Source: Dehalococcoidia bacterium (GTDB taxonomy: Bacteria > Chloroflexota > Dehalococcoidia > JACVQG01 > JAHKAY01). Taken from it: a DNA stretch of 5,142 nt. Under the pieces are notes generated by a model, which had not been told where the DNA came from, ran no database searches, and saw nothing but the letters and a program-made list of their open reading frames with translations. Location of the stretch: NCBI GenBank assembly GCA_030744635.1, contig JASLQE010000249.1:1-5142 (forward strand), in the 5' to 3' direction. A program made the position numbers and the translations under genes. Below are positions 1-5,142 of the stretch, piece by piece. Position 1 is the stretch's first letter. Each line of letters starts with the position of its first letter.

Positions 1-192
1 CACTGGGGTGTCCGGCGGCAGTGTGGGCTGTGGGGTGGCAGCGGGGGTGGGTGCCTGCGTTGGTACCGGGGTGGCCATTAAGTCGGGCGGCGGTGCCGGT
101 GCCTGGCTGCAAGCACCGGAGGCCATACCCAGCATTAGTGCCGCATCGAAAAGCCGCAATACCACTGATTTTCGCTGTTTCAGGTGTGCCAT
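1..192 (-). CDS. N-terminal part of an exported, probable lipoprotein (runs off left edge)
   Basis: The minus strand is open from an ATG at 192 to base 1 (64 codons, no stop), so only the N-terminus is visible. A TAA lies in frame 12 bases upstream of the ATG and no other start intervenes, which fixes the start. An AAGAG-like stretch about 8 bases upstream is a modest ribosome binding site. The peptide begins MAHLKQRKSVVLRL, a basic n-region, followed by a moderately hydrophobic segment (about residues 10-24, interrupted by Asp16) and then ASGAC with Cys28. That is a signal peptide with a weak lipobox, since position -3 is Ser rather than Leu. From residue 29 the chain is rich in Pro, Ala and Thr, a typical flexible tether between an anchor and an extracytoplasmic domain. 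The functional domain lies outside the window, so no function can be given; solute-binding proteins and secreted hydrolases often start this way. It is transcribed divergently from glgA. Cleavage by signal peptidase I instead of II is possible. Confidence 0.6.
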   Translation of the reverse strand, partial: MAHLKQRKSVVLRLFDAALMLGMASGACSQAPAPPPDLMATPVPTQAPTPAATPQPTLPPDTPV

Positions 193-284
193 GTCCGGCT
201 CTTAGAATACTATTCGGCGATGCCCATTCATAGACATGCTGCTCACTGTGGATAGCCATCTATGGTAATGTAGGGTGAGACTGC

Positions 285-289
285 GAGGA
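285..289 (+). promoter_or_regulatory. Ribosome binding site of glgA (supports a GTG start)
   Basis: GAGGA ends 7 bases before the GTG at 297. It matters because the start codon is not ATG; the spacing together with the conserved family N-terminus directly after the GTG fixes the start. Confidence 0.7.
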
Positions 290-296
290 TATCAAA

Positions 297-1709
297 GTGG
301 AAATCCTGTTCGCCGCCGCCGAGGTAAGTCCCTTTTTCAAGGCCGGTGGGCTGGCAGATGTGGCCGGCTCCCTGCCGCTGGCCATGGCTCGCCTGGGGCA
401 TACCGTACGCCTGGTGGCTCCCTTGAACCTCGCGGAGCCTCCACCGGGGGCATCGCTCCTGCCCAACCGGCTGGATATTACTGTGGCCGGACGGCATGAG
501 GCCGCATCGCTCTGGCAGTTGCCCCTGGAAGAGCGGGCGACGCTTTATCTTATAGACTGCCCTCACTATTTCCGCAGGGGCCATGTGTACGATGAGGATG
601 ACCTGGAGCGCTTCACTAGGTTCTCACTGGCCCTGGCCCAGCTCCCATACCTGCCGGGTTGGAAGCCGGATGTTTTCCATGCCAATGACTGGCATGTGTG
701 TCTGGCGGTGCGTGAAGTATCCAACGCCGGGGGGCCACCTGTGTTGCTGACAGTCCACAATGTCCAGTACCAGGGCCACTTCTCGCCGGAGTGGTTTGAG
801 TTCACGGTGGGTACGTTCCCGGAGGCTGAAATCTTTCACCAGAATAGGGTCTTTCCCAATATGCTGGGCCTCGGCCTCATCCAGGCCCAAACTGTAAGCA
901 CGGTGAGCCACACCTTTGCCCGGGAAATCGTCACACCGGAGTTCGCCCACGGCGAAGAAACATTGTTTGCTCACCGGCAGCGGCCGGTGGTGGGGATACT
1001 CAACGGCCTGGACTACGACGATTTCAACCCCGCTGCCGACCCTATGCTGGCTGTCCTCTTTGACAGTTCCTCTTTGGAGGAACGGGCTGTAAACAAATCG
1101 GTCCTCCAGGCCTGGGTGGGATTGCCCCAGGGGACCGGGCTGCCCCTGCTGGGGATGGTGACTCGACTGGTCGAGCAAAAAGGCCTGGATATCCTTGTTC
1201 CCGCTTTGGAGCGGTTCCTGCTGGGCGCAGAAGCGCAGCTTATCATTCTGGGGGACGGGGAAACCCGGTATAAGGATGAGCTATCATGCCTGGCAGGTAT
1301 TTATGGTAACAAGATGGGAGTCGTGTTTGGCTTTGATGAAGGTATGGCAAGGTTAATATATGGGGGGTGTGATGTTTTTATTATGCCATCAAGCTTTGAA
1401 CCGGGGGGGCTGGGGCAGCTTATCTCCATGCGCTACGGGGCCATTCCCCTGGTGCGCCATACCGGTGGCCTGGCCGATACGGTTACCGACCTGACCGAAG
1501 ACCTGTCACAGGGCAACGGCTTCGTGTTTCGGGACTATACCCCCGAGACCCTGGAGGCGGCCCTGGACCGTGCGGTGTCCAGCTTCGCCCTGCGGGAGGA
1601 GTGGATTCGCCTTCAGCGGAGAGTGATGGGGCTGGACTTCTCCTGGGGTGCCTCGGCCAGGGACTACGAGGCCTTATACCGTATTATGGTGGAGGGCTCC
1701 AGGAAATAG
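297..1709 (+). CDS. glgA: Glycogen synthase (ADP-glucose type, GT5 family)
   Basis: A 470-residue protein, close to the usual 470-490 of bacterial GlgA, which transfers glucose from ADP-glucose to the non-reducing end of a growing alpha-1,4-glucan in the cytoplasm. It is a two-domain GT-B enzyme. The N-terminal domain shows EILFAAAEVSPFFKAGGLADV (K15-A-G-G-L19, the ADP-glucose loop; KTGGL is commoner), HANDWH (128-133), TVHNVQYQG (152-160) and GILNGLDYDDFNP (233-245). The C-terminal domain shows VTRLVEQKGLDIL with R290 and K295 in the phosphate-binding positions, GDGE (319-322), SFEPGGLGQ with the conserved E368, and HTGGLADTV (388-396). The Cys common in the FEPCGL motif is Gly370 here. The GTG start has a GAGGA site and the next residues match the family N-terminus. 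No other glg gene is adjacent. Codons in about 1261-1400 are much more AT-rich than the rest of the gene. Identity is secure; glucosyl donor preference (ADP- versus UDP-glucose) is inferred from the family. Confidence 0.96.
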   Translation: MEILFAAAEVSPFFKAGGLADVAGSLPLAMARLGHTVRLVAPLNLAEPPPGASLLPNRLDITVAGRHEAASLWQLPLEERATLYLIDCPHYFRRGHVYDEDDLERFTRFSLALAQLPYLPGWKPDVFHANDWHVCLAVREVSNAGGPPVLLTVHNVQYQGHFSPEWFEFTVGTFPEAEIFHQNRVFPNMLGLGLIQAQTVSTVSHTFAREIVTPEFAHGEETLFAHRQRPVVGILNGLDYDDFNPAADPMLAVLFDSSSLEERAVNKSVLQAWVGLPQGTGLPLLGMVTRLVEQKGLDILVPALERFLLGAEAQLIILGDGETRYKDELSCLAGIYGNKMGVVFGFDEGMARLIYGGCDVFIMPSSFEPGGLGQLISMRYGAIPLVRHTGGLADTVTDLTEDLSQGNGFVFRDYTPETLEAALDRAVSSFALREEWIRLQRRVMGLDFSWGASARDYEALYRIMVEGSRK

Positions 1710-1788
1710 GGGCACCTTCAGGCGAGAAGCTCTCCAGATTTAGCCCTCGGGAGGGCGTTGGTGAAAGGCAAATCGCCGCTCAAGCCCT

Positions 1789-1816
1789 TTATCAATGTGT
1801 CGTTCGGCCCTATAAT
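1789..1816 (+). promoter_or_regulatory. Candidate sigma-70-type promoter for the crotonase gene
   Basis: TTATCA (1789-1794, 4 of 6 bases of the -35 consensus) is followed after 16 bases by a perfect TATAAT (1811-1816). The predicted transcript would start near 1823, about 25 bases ahead of the crotonase ATG and just upstream of its ribosome binding site. This geometry suggests the gene has its own promoter rather than depending on glgA read-through. It was found by eye only. Confidence 0.5.
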
Positions 1817-1833
1817 AGCCCTAATTAGCTTGC

Positions 1834-1840
1834 AGGAGGT
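1834..1840 (+). promoter_or_regulatory. Strong ribosome binding site setting the crotonase start
   Basis: AGGAGGT is a full Shine-Dalgarno match with a 7-base spacer to the ATG at 1848. The frame stays open upstream to a TTG at 1758, but that extension has no such site, shows no family similarity, and would overlap the candidate promoter. The ATG at 1848 is therefore the start. Confidence 0.85.
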
Positions 1841-1847
1841 GACCGCT

Positions 1848-2642
1848 ATGGAATACGAGACACTTGCCGTGGAGCGCCGGGATGGCATTGCCCTGGTTAC
1901 CATGAACCGACCGGAGAAACTCAACGCCTTGGACCGACGCATGTGCCGGGAAATTATCCGGTTACGGGAGGACATGGAGAACGATGCCAATGTCCGGGCG
2001 GTCATCCTCACCGGCGCCGGCCGCGCCTTCTCCTCTGGTGGCGACATCCAGGACCTCATGGTGCGCCTGGTTAATGAGACCGTAAAGGAAAAAGAGGAGA
2101 CCATACGCCTGGCTGACCAGGCGTTCCTGCACCTGAAGATGATGGAGGTGCCCACCATAGCCGCCGTGAACGGGGTGGCCGCGGGGGGAGGCTGCTGCCT
2201 GGCCATGGCGTGCGATATCCGCATCGCCATGGAGGACGCCAAATTCGCCCTGGTGTTTGTGCACCGTGGCCTGAGCGGGGCCGATGCTGGTGCCACCTAT
2301 TTCCTGCCTCGGATAGTCGGCTCCGGGTGGGCGGCGGAGCTACTCTACACGGGTGATTTCATCGATGCCCATCAGGCGGAGAAGCTGGGACTGGTGAACC
2401 ATGTGGTGGCCCCGCAGGACCTGATGGAGGCTTCCTGGGCGCTGGCCCGCCGCATTGCAGATGGCCCGGCCGTCGGTATGCAGATGACCAAGCGTGCCCT
2501 GGGCAGGTCCATCATGTCTGGGCTGGCCGACCAGCTTGACTTCGAGGCCGCCGTGCAGACCATCTGCTTCCAGACCGAGGACCACCAGGAGGGCGTGCGC
2601 TCCTTCATAGAGAAACGAGAGCCCCAGTTCAAGGGGAGGTGA
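1848..2642 (+). CDS. Enoyl-CoA hydratase/isomerase family (crotonase) protein with atypical active site
   Basis: A 264-residue protein, normal for a single-domain crotonase, a family acting on acyl-CoA thioesters in the cytoplasm (hydration, isomerisation, dehalogenation, C-C cleavage). Seen: LVTMNRPEKLNALD (16-29), the first oxyanion-hole region GRAFSSGGDI (58-67), the second AAVNGVAAGGG (105-115), ACDIRIA (121-127), LPRIVGSGWAAELLYTG (153-169), and a C-terminal helix region ending EGVRSFIEKREPQFKGR. Classical enoyl-CoA hydratase uses two glutamates (rat Glu144 and Glu164). By position these are Cys117 (in GGGCC) and Phe137 (in FALVFVHRG) here. One acid, Asp146 in GLSGADAG, lies where dienoyl-CoA isomerase and 4-chlorobenzoyl-CoA dehalogenase carry a catalytic Asp. 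The CoA fold and oxyanion hole are therefore intact, but ordinary hydratase activity is doubtful; an isomerase or another crotonase reaction is likelier. The substrate cannot be told. It follows glgA by 138 bases with its own promoter-like sequence and no pathway partners beside it. Confidence 0.9.
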   Translation: MEYETLAVERRDGIALVTMNRPEKLNALDRRMCREIIRLREDMENDANVRAVILTGAGRAFSSGGDIQDLMVRLVNETVKEKEETIRLADQAFLHLKMMEVPTIAAVNGVAAGGGCCLAMACDIRIAMEDAKFALVFVHRGLSGADAGATYFLPRIVGSGWAAELLYTGDFIDAHQAEKLGLVNHVVAPQDLMEASWALARRIADGPAVGMQMTKRALGRSIMSGLADQLDFEAAVQTICFQTEDHQEGVRSFIEKREPQFKGR

Positions 2643-2676
2643 GGGGGAAACATAGAGGTGTATAACCAGTCATTTC

Positions 2677-2738
2677 CTTCTACCCACGGGGGTGGGGGGA
2701 CTTCGTCCCCCGCCCTGATGGTGTTGGGGTGAAAGAAG
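2677..2738. repeat. GC-rich inverted repeat (strong hairpin) after the crotonase gene
   Basis: The core is a perfect 7-bp stem, GGGGGAC (2695-2701) and GTCCCCC (2705-2711), around a TTC loop. It extends outward through GGG (2690-2692) with CCC (2713-2715), allowing one T-G pair and one bulged G. A further outer stem can form between CTTCTACCC (2677-2685) and GGGT...AGAAG (2727-2738) with a three-base bulge. It begins 35 bases after the crotonase stop. No T-run follows on the plus strand, so it is not a classical intrinsic terminator. It could act as a transcript-end stabiliser, a Rho-linked barrier, or be a copy of a dispersed intergenic palindrome. Confidence 0.6.
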
Positions 2739-2829
2739 CACCGCTGACTAATATCCGCCACAGAGAGTAGGGGTATAGGGTTTCTTTTTCTGTGTCTGCC
2801 CCTCATTATCTTAACATTCCCTTGAATGG

Positions 2830-2856
2830 TAGACATAACATATTCATATGTATATT
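2830..2856 (+). promoter_or_regulatory. Possible promoter in AT-rich patch before the LRR ORF
   Basis: TAGACA (2830-2835) and TATATT (2851-2856) each match the -35 and -10 consensus at 5 of 6 bases. The 15-base spacer is short. The boxes sit in the most AT-rich part of the window (about 30% G+C over 2811-2880 by hand count), just ahead of the LRR ORF. AT-rich DNA gives such matches by chance, so this is weak. Confidence 0.3.
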
Positions 2857-2875
2857 TTGACAGTTTGCGTTCAAT

Positions 2876-3064
2876 ATGTCGAGAACACCTGTGCTGAACC
2901 TGAGTGCCAACAAGCTGACGAAGCTGCCCACCGAGATAGGAAAACTGACCTCCCTCACTGAGCTGGACTTGGATTTCAACCGGCTGACGGCGCTGCCCCC
3001 CGAGTTGGAGATACTGGTGTACCGAGGGGTAATTATACACTCCGGGAACCCGCTCAAAGGATAA
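2876..3064 (+). CDS. Short leucine-rich-repeat protein or LRR gene fragment
   Basis: A 62-codon ORF holding about one and a half leucine-rich repeats of the 23-residue type. L7-N-L9-S-A-N12-K-L14-T-K-L17-P18 is followed by T-E-I-G-K-L24-T-S-L27, and then L30-D-L32-D-F-N35-R-L37-T-A-L40-P41. The spacing L7 to L30 and N12 to N35 is exactly 23. After residue 44 the pattern fades, with only a stray NPLKG at the end. LRRs normally form solenoids of several repeats with caps, used for protein binding; two are too few for a normal solenoid. No ribosome binding site precedes the ATG, and a TGA lies in frame 18 bases upstream. The coding signal is convincing, the stand-alone gene is not. It may be a piece left from a larger LRR gene, or a genuine mini-LRR protein. 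Function unknown. Confidence 0.5.
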   Translation: MSRTPVLNLSANKLTKLPTEIGKLTSLTELDLDFNRLTALPPELEILVYRGVIIHSGNPLKG

Positions 3065-3181
3065 CAAATATCAATGTTGTTCCACCAAAGTGTTCCCTCG
3101 GGCCAGCAGCGCCTCAAGGTGTGGCTTCCCTTGAACTAGAGCGGCCATGATTATTGTGGGCATACCTGTGTTTGTGCGAAA

Positions 3182-3349
3182 ATGCTCTCCTTGGAAAACA
3201 GTCCTCGCCCCAGTGGCACCAAGAAGCTCAGCGGTCGGGATGAATACCGACTGCATGTCGGCGATTACAGAGTTCTATACACCATTGACGACAGGAATCG
3301 TGAGGTTATCGTCTTCGCAGTAGGCCACCGCGGGAAAGTATATCGCTGA
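3182..3349 (+). pseudogene. N-terminally truncated RelE/ParE-type toxin remnant
   Basis: This frame encodes 55 residues from the first available ATG to TGA. They match the C-terminal two thirds of RelE/ParE superfamily toxins: NSPRPSGTKKLSGRDEYRLHVGDYRVLYTID..., then VFAVGHRGKVYR as the end. Full members have about 85-95 residues, so roughly 30 N-terminal residues (the first strand and helices) are missing. R30 (in DYRVLY), R50 (in GHR) and Y54 occupy positions equivalent to RelE Arg61, Arg81 and Tyr87, which act in ribosome-dependent mRNA cleavage. The frame is closed by a TAG about 45 bases upstream of the ATG. Neither the open stretch before the ATG nor the other two plus frames resemble the missing part, and there is no ribosome binding site. 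No antitoxin (RelB, PHD or HTH type) is visible on either side. It is therefore most likely a decayed toxin-antitoxin locus. It converges on the pyrophosphatase gene, 68 bases away. Confidence 0.65.
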
Positions 3350-3417
3350 GCCCGCGCTAAGACCACCGGCAGACTGGCCCCATGCAGGTCGGTATTGCAC
3401 TTCTTTCAGCAGTGCCC

Positions 3418-5142
3418 CTACATCAAGAAGAACGGCCCAAATATTACGGCTACTTTGCCCACCACTTTTATCAGGATGTTCAGCGAAGGCCCGGCGGTGT
3501 CTTTGAAGGGGTCGCCCACGGTATCGCCGATAACGGCGGCCTTGTGGGCCTCTCCACCCTTACCCCCATGCTGCCCGGACTCAATGTACTTCTTGGCGTT
3601 GTCCCAGGCACCGCCGGCATTGGCCATGAAGATAGCCAGCAGGAAGCCGGACAGTAGCGCACCCATCAGCATACCCGCCACCGCCGCCTTGCCCAGGGTA
3701 AAGCCCAGTATCAGCGGGGTGGCCAGGGCCACCAGGCCCGGGCCCATCATACCCCACAGGGCCTTCTGGGTGGCGATGTCAACGCACTTTACATAATCAG
3801 GCTTGGCGCTTCCCTCCATGAGGCCCTTTATCTCCCGGAACTGCCGCCTTACCTCTTCCACCACCGCAGAGGCACCGCCACCCACCGCCTTCATAGCCAT
3901 GGCGGCGAAGACAAAGCATATCATGGCCCCTACCAGCATCCCCGCCACCACCTTAGCGTCCATGATATCCACCATCCCTATTTCGGCAACCTCCAGGTAG
4001 GTGGCCACCCATGCCAGCGCGGCCAGGGCGGCGGATGCGATGGCGAAGCCTTTGCCGATGGCGGCGGTGGTGTTGCCCACCGCATCCAGGGTCTCGGTGC
4101 GCTCCCGCACCTCTTTGCCCAGCCCGGCCATCTCCGATATACCGGCGGCGTTATCGGCGATGGGGCCGTAGCAGTCTATGGCAAGGAGCATGCCCAGGGT
4201 CACCAGCATGCCCAGGGCTGCGATGGCGATGCCGAAGAACCCGGCGGCCTCAAAGGCCACCACGGTGGCCGTCGCTACCAGGACGATGGGGATAACGGTG
4301 CTCAACATACCCACGGAGAGGCCCTCTATTATGATAGTGGCGGGGCCGGTAAGGCTGGCTTTGGCAATGCCCTTGACCGGACCGTAGTCCGAGGTGAAGT
4401 ACTCGGTGGACTTGCCTAGCAGGAAGCCGGCCACCAGGCCGGTAGCCAGGGCGATAAATACCTTCAGTCCGTCGTCGCCCTGGTAGCTGGGGCTAAGGGT
4501 GAAGGAGTCCCCCAGGTAATAGCGGGTCGTGAAGTAAGACATAATCAAAATAAGGATACCGCTGACATATACCCCTAAGTTCATGGCGGAGGCGGCCTTG
4601 CGAGTCTGCTCCTCAAAGCCGCCCGTGGACTCGGAGGGGCGCACGAACATGGCGCCGATGATAGAGGCCACCACCCCGGCACCGCCCAGGAACAGGGGCA
4701 GGAGGTATCCTTTGGCCTCCTGATCGAAGGCCACATAACCCAGCAGCATGCTGGCTATCAGGGCGGAGACATAGCTCTCGTAGAGGTCTGAGCCCATACC
4801 GGCCACATCGCCCACATTATCGCCCACGTTGTCGGCAATCACCGCAGGGTTACGGGGGTCGTCTTCGGGGATGCCCGCCTCCACCTTGCCCACCAGATCG
4901 GCGCCCACATCGGCGCTCTTGGTGAAAATACCGCCGCCCGCCCTGAGGAAGAGGGCCACCGATGAGGCCCCGAAGGCGTAGGCCAACCAGACATGGGTAT
5001 CAGCGGTGAACAGTGGTAGCAGGGCTACCGGAAACAACCCCAGGCCCAGCACGGTAAAGCCCATCACCGCCCCACCGGAGAAGGCAATGCGCAGCGCCCG
5101 CGAGTAGCTGTCTATGGCGGCATGTGCGGTGCGACCGTTTGC
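3418..5142 (-). CDS. hppA: Membrane-bound ion-pumping pyrophosphatase (N-terminus off right edge)
   Basis: The frame stays open to base 5142 without a start, so 574 C-terminal residues are visible and roughly 100-125 N-terminal ones are missing. This integral membrane enzyme couples PPi hydrolysis to pumping H+ or Na+. Family signatures in visible numbering: SGGAVMGFTVLGLG near the start, DVGADLVGKVEAG (from 78), DDPRNP and ADNVGDNVGDVAG (from 103; PPi/Mg-binding Asp), DCYGPIADNAAG (from 323), GNTTAAIGKGFAI (from 356) and GDTVGDPFKDTAGPSLNILIK (from 539). Many hydrophobic helices lie between them. Ala360 and Gly363 in NTTAAIG match the K+-dependent class; K+-independent enzymes have Lys and Thr there. 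Glu122 in DLYES sits at the Glu position typical of K+-dependent pumps. Whether H+ or Na+ is moved cannot be settled from these residues. The protein ends GPFFLM then TAG, a normal C-terminus. The promoter lies outside the window. Confidence 0.96.
   Translation of the reverse strand, partial: ANGRTAHAAIDSYSRALRIAFSGGAVMGFTVLGLGLFPVALLPLFTADTHVWLAYAFGASSVALFLRAGGGIFTKSADVGADLVGKVEAGIPEDDPRNPAVIADNVGDNVGDVAGMGSDLYESYVSALIASMLLGYVAFDQEAKGYLLPLFLGGAGVVASIIGAMFVRPSESTGGFEEQTRKAASAMNLGVYVSGILILIMSYFTTRYYLGDSFTLSPSYQGDDGLKVFIALATGLVAGFLLGKSTEYFTSDYGPVKGIAKASLTGPATIIIEGLSVGMLSTVIPIVLVATATVVAFEAAGFFGIAIAALGMLVTLGMLLAIDCYGPIADNAAGISEMAGLGKEVRERTETLDAVGNTTAAIGKGFAIASAALAALAWVATYLEVAEIGMVDIMDAKVVAGMLVGAMICFVFAAMAMKAVGGGASAVVEEVRRQFREIKGLMEGSAKPDYVKCVDIATQKALWGMMGPGLVALATPLILGFTLGKAAVAGMLMGALLSGFLLAIFMANAGGAWDNAKKYIESGQHGGKGGEAHKAAVIGDTVGDPFKDTAGPSLNILIKVVGKVAVIFGPFFLM

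Larger units (their letters stand above)
2643..3417. other. Stretch without an intact gene: hairpin and gene remnants
   Basis: These 775 bases separate the crotonase from the convergent pyrophosphatase gene. In order they hold the GC-rich hairpin, a T-rich run near 2781-2789, an AT-rich patch (2811-2880), the short LRR ORF, 117 bases (3065-3181) in which I recognise nothing on either strand, the RelE-type remnant, and 68 bases containing a small inverted repeat (GCACT 3397-3401, AGTGC 3411-3415) with no T-run. The uneven base composition and partial genes suggest past insertion and decay. No transposase, integrase or target-site duplication was seen. Confidence 0.6.

Noticed and set aside
8..233. 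Plus-strand Gly/Val-rich ORFs at the left edge
   Set aside because: They are the antisense of the Pro/Ala-rich exported protein on the minus strand, with low-complexity translation and no ribosome binding site.
193..296. Promoters in the divergent gap between the exported protein and glgA
   Set aside because: A TAGACA (231-236) and TATGGT (261-266) are present but 24 bases apart; the minus-strand TATTCT has no matching -35. Promoters are expected here but none can be named.
624..1178. 184-codon minus-strand ORF inside glgA
   Set aside because: Lies wholly antisense to an unmistakable GlgA; the translation shows no recognisable motif.
1743..1756. GCCCTC/GAGGGC inverted repeat after glgA as a terminator
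   Set aside because: Stem of only 5 bp once a 4-base loop is allowed, and no T-run follows.
1718..2296. 192-codon minus-strand ORF over the crotonase
   Set aside because: Ser/Arg/Met-rich antisense translation with no motif; the plus strand carries the real gene.
2857..2862. Perfect TTGACA as a promoter -35 box
   Set aside because: Nothing resembling a -10 box lies 15-19 bases downstream; the LRR reading frame has already begun there.
2372..3117. Minus-strand ORFs spanning the crotonase end, hairpin and LRR region
   Set aside because: They are antisense to the crotonase and LRR coding signal and read through the palindrome and AT-rich patch without any family motif.
3071..3256. 61-codon minus-strand ORF ending ARGNTLVEQH
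   Set aside because: More than a third of it is antisense to the clear RelE-type sequence, and the rest is too short and unlike any family I can name with confidence.
3397..3415. GCACT/AGTGC inverted repeat as a shared terminator for the convergent genes
   Set aside because: Five-base stem with a 9-base loop and no T-run on either strand; too weak to call.
3382..4387. Several plus-strand ORFs opposite hppA
   Set aside because: Antisense shadows of a high-G+C membrane protein gene, rich in Pro/Ala/Arg, without motifs.

Overview
The window is about 60% G+C and reads as bacterial chromosome. It carries two complete housekeeping-type genes (glgA and a crotonase), two genes cut by the window edges (a proline-rich exported protein at the left, a membrane pyrophosphatase at the right), and a central 775-base stretch with only short or broken coding remnants. 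The Pro/Thr-rich tether after the cysteine of the exported protein, the K+-type membrane pyrophosphatase and the stand-alone CoA-pathway enzyme would fit a Chloroflexota (Dehalococcoidia-like) anaerobe. That placement is only an impression: no rRNA or other firm taxonomic marker is present.

Layout. 1-192 (minus): start of an exported, probably lipid-anchored protein running off the left edge. 193-296: divergent intergenic gap. 297-1709 (plus): glgA, glycogen synthase, with a GTG start and a clear ribosome binding site. 1710-1847: gap with a good sigma-70-type promoter (TTATCA, 16 bases, TATAAT) and a perfect AGGAGGT site. 1848-2642 (plus): an enoyl-CoA hydratase/isomerase family protein that lacks both canonical catalytic glutamates. 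2643-3417: no intact gene. It holds a strong GC-rich hairpin, an AT-rich patch of roughly 30% G+C, a 62-residue leucine-rich-repeat ORF without a ribosome binding site, and the C-terminal two thirds of a RelE/ParE-type toxin without its N-terminus or an antitoxin. 3418-5142 (minus): membrane-bound pyrophosphatase (hppA-like), complete at the C-terminus, with its N-terminus outside the right edge.

How it works together. GlgA would polymerise glucose into storage glucan. The pyrophosphatase would recover energy from PPi, including PPi released when ADP-glucose or acyl-CoAs are made, as an ion gradient. The crotonase acts on some acyl-CoA thioester. These links are metabolic only: strands, gaps and the separate crotonase promoter argue against one operon. 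I found no convincing new multi-gene system. The best leads are the non-canonical crotonase active site, a sharply AT-rich segment inside glgA, and the remnant island with its hairpin.
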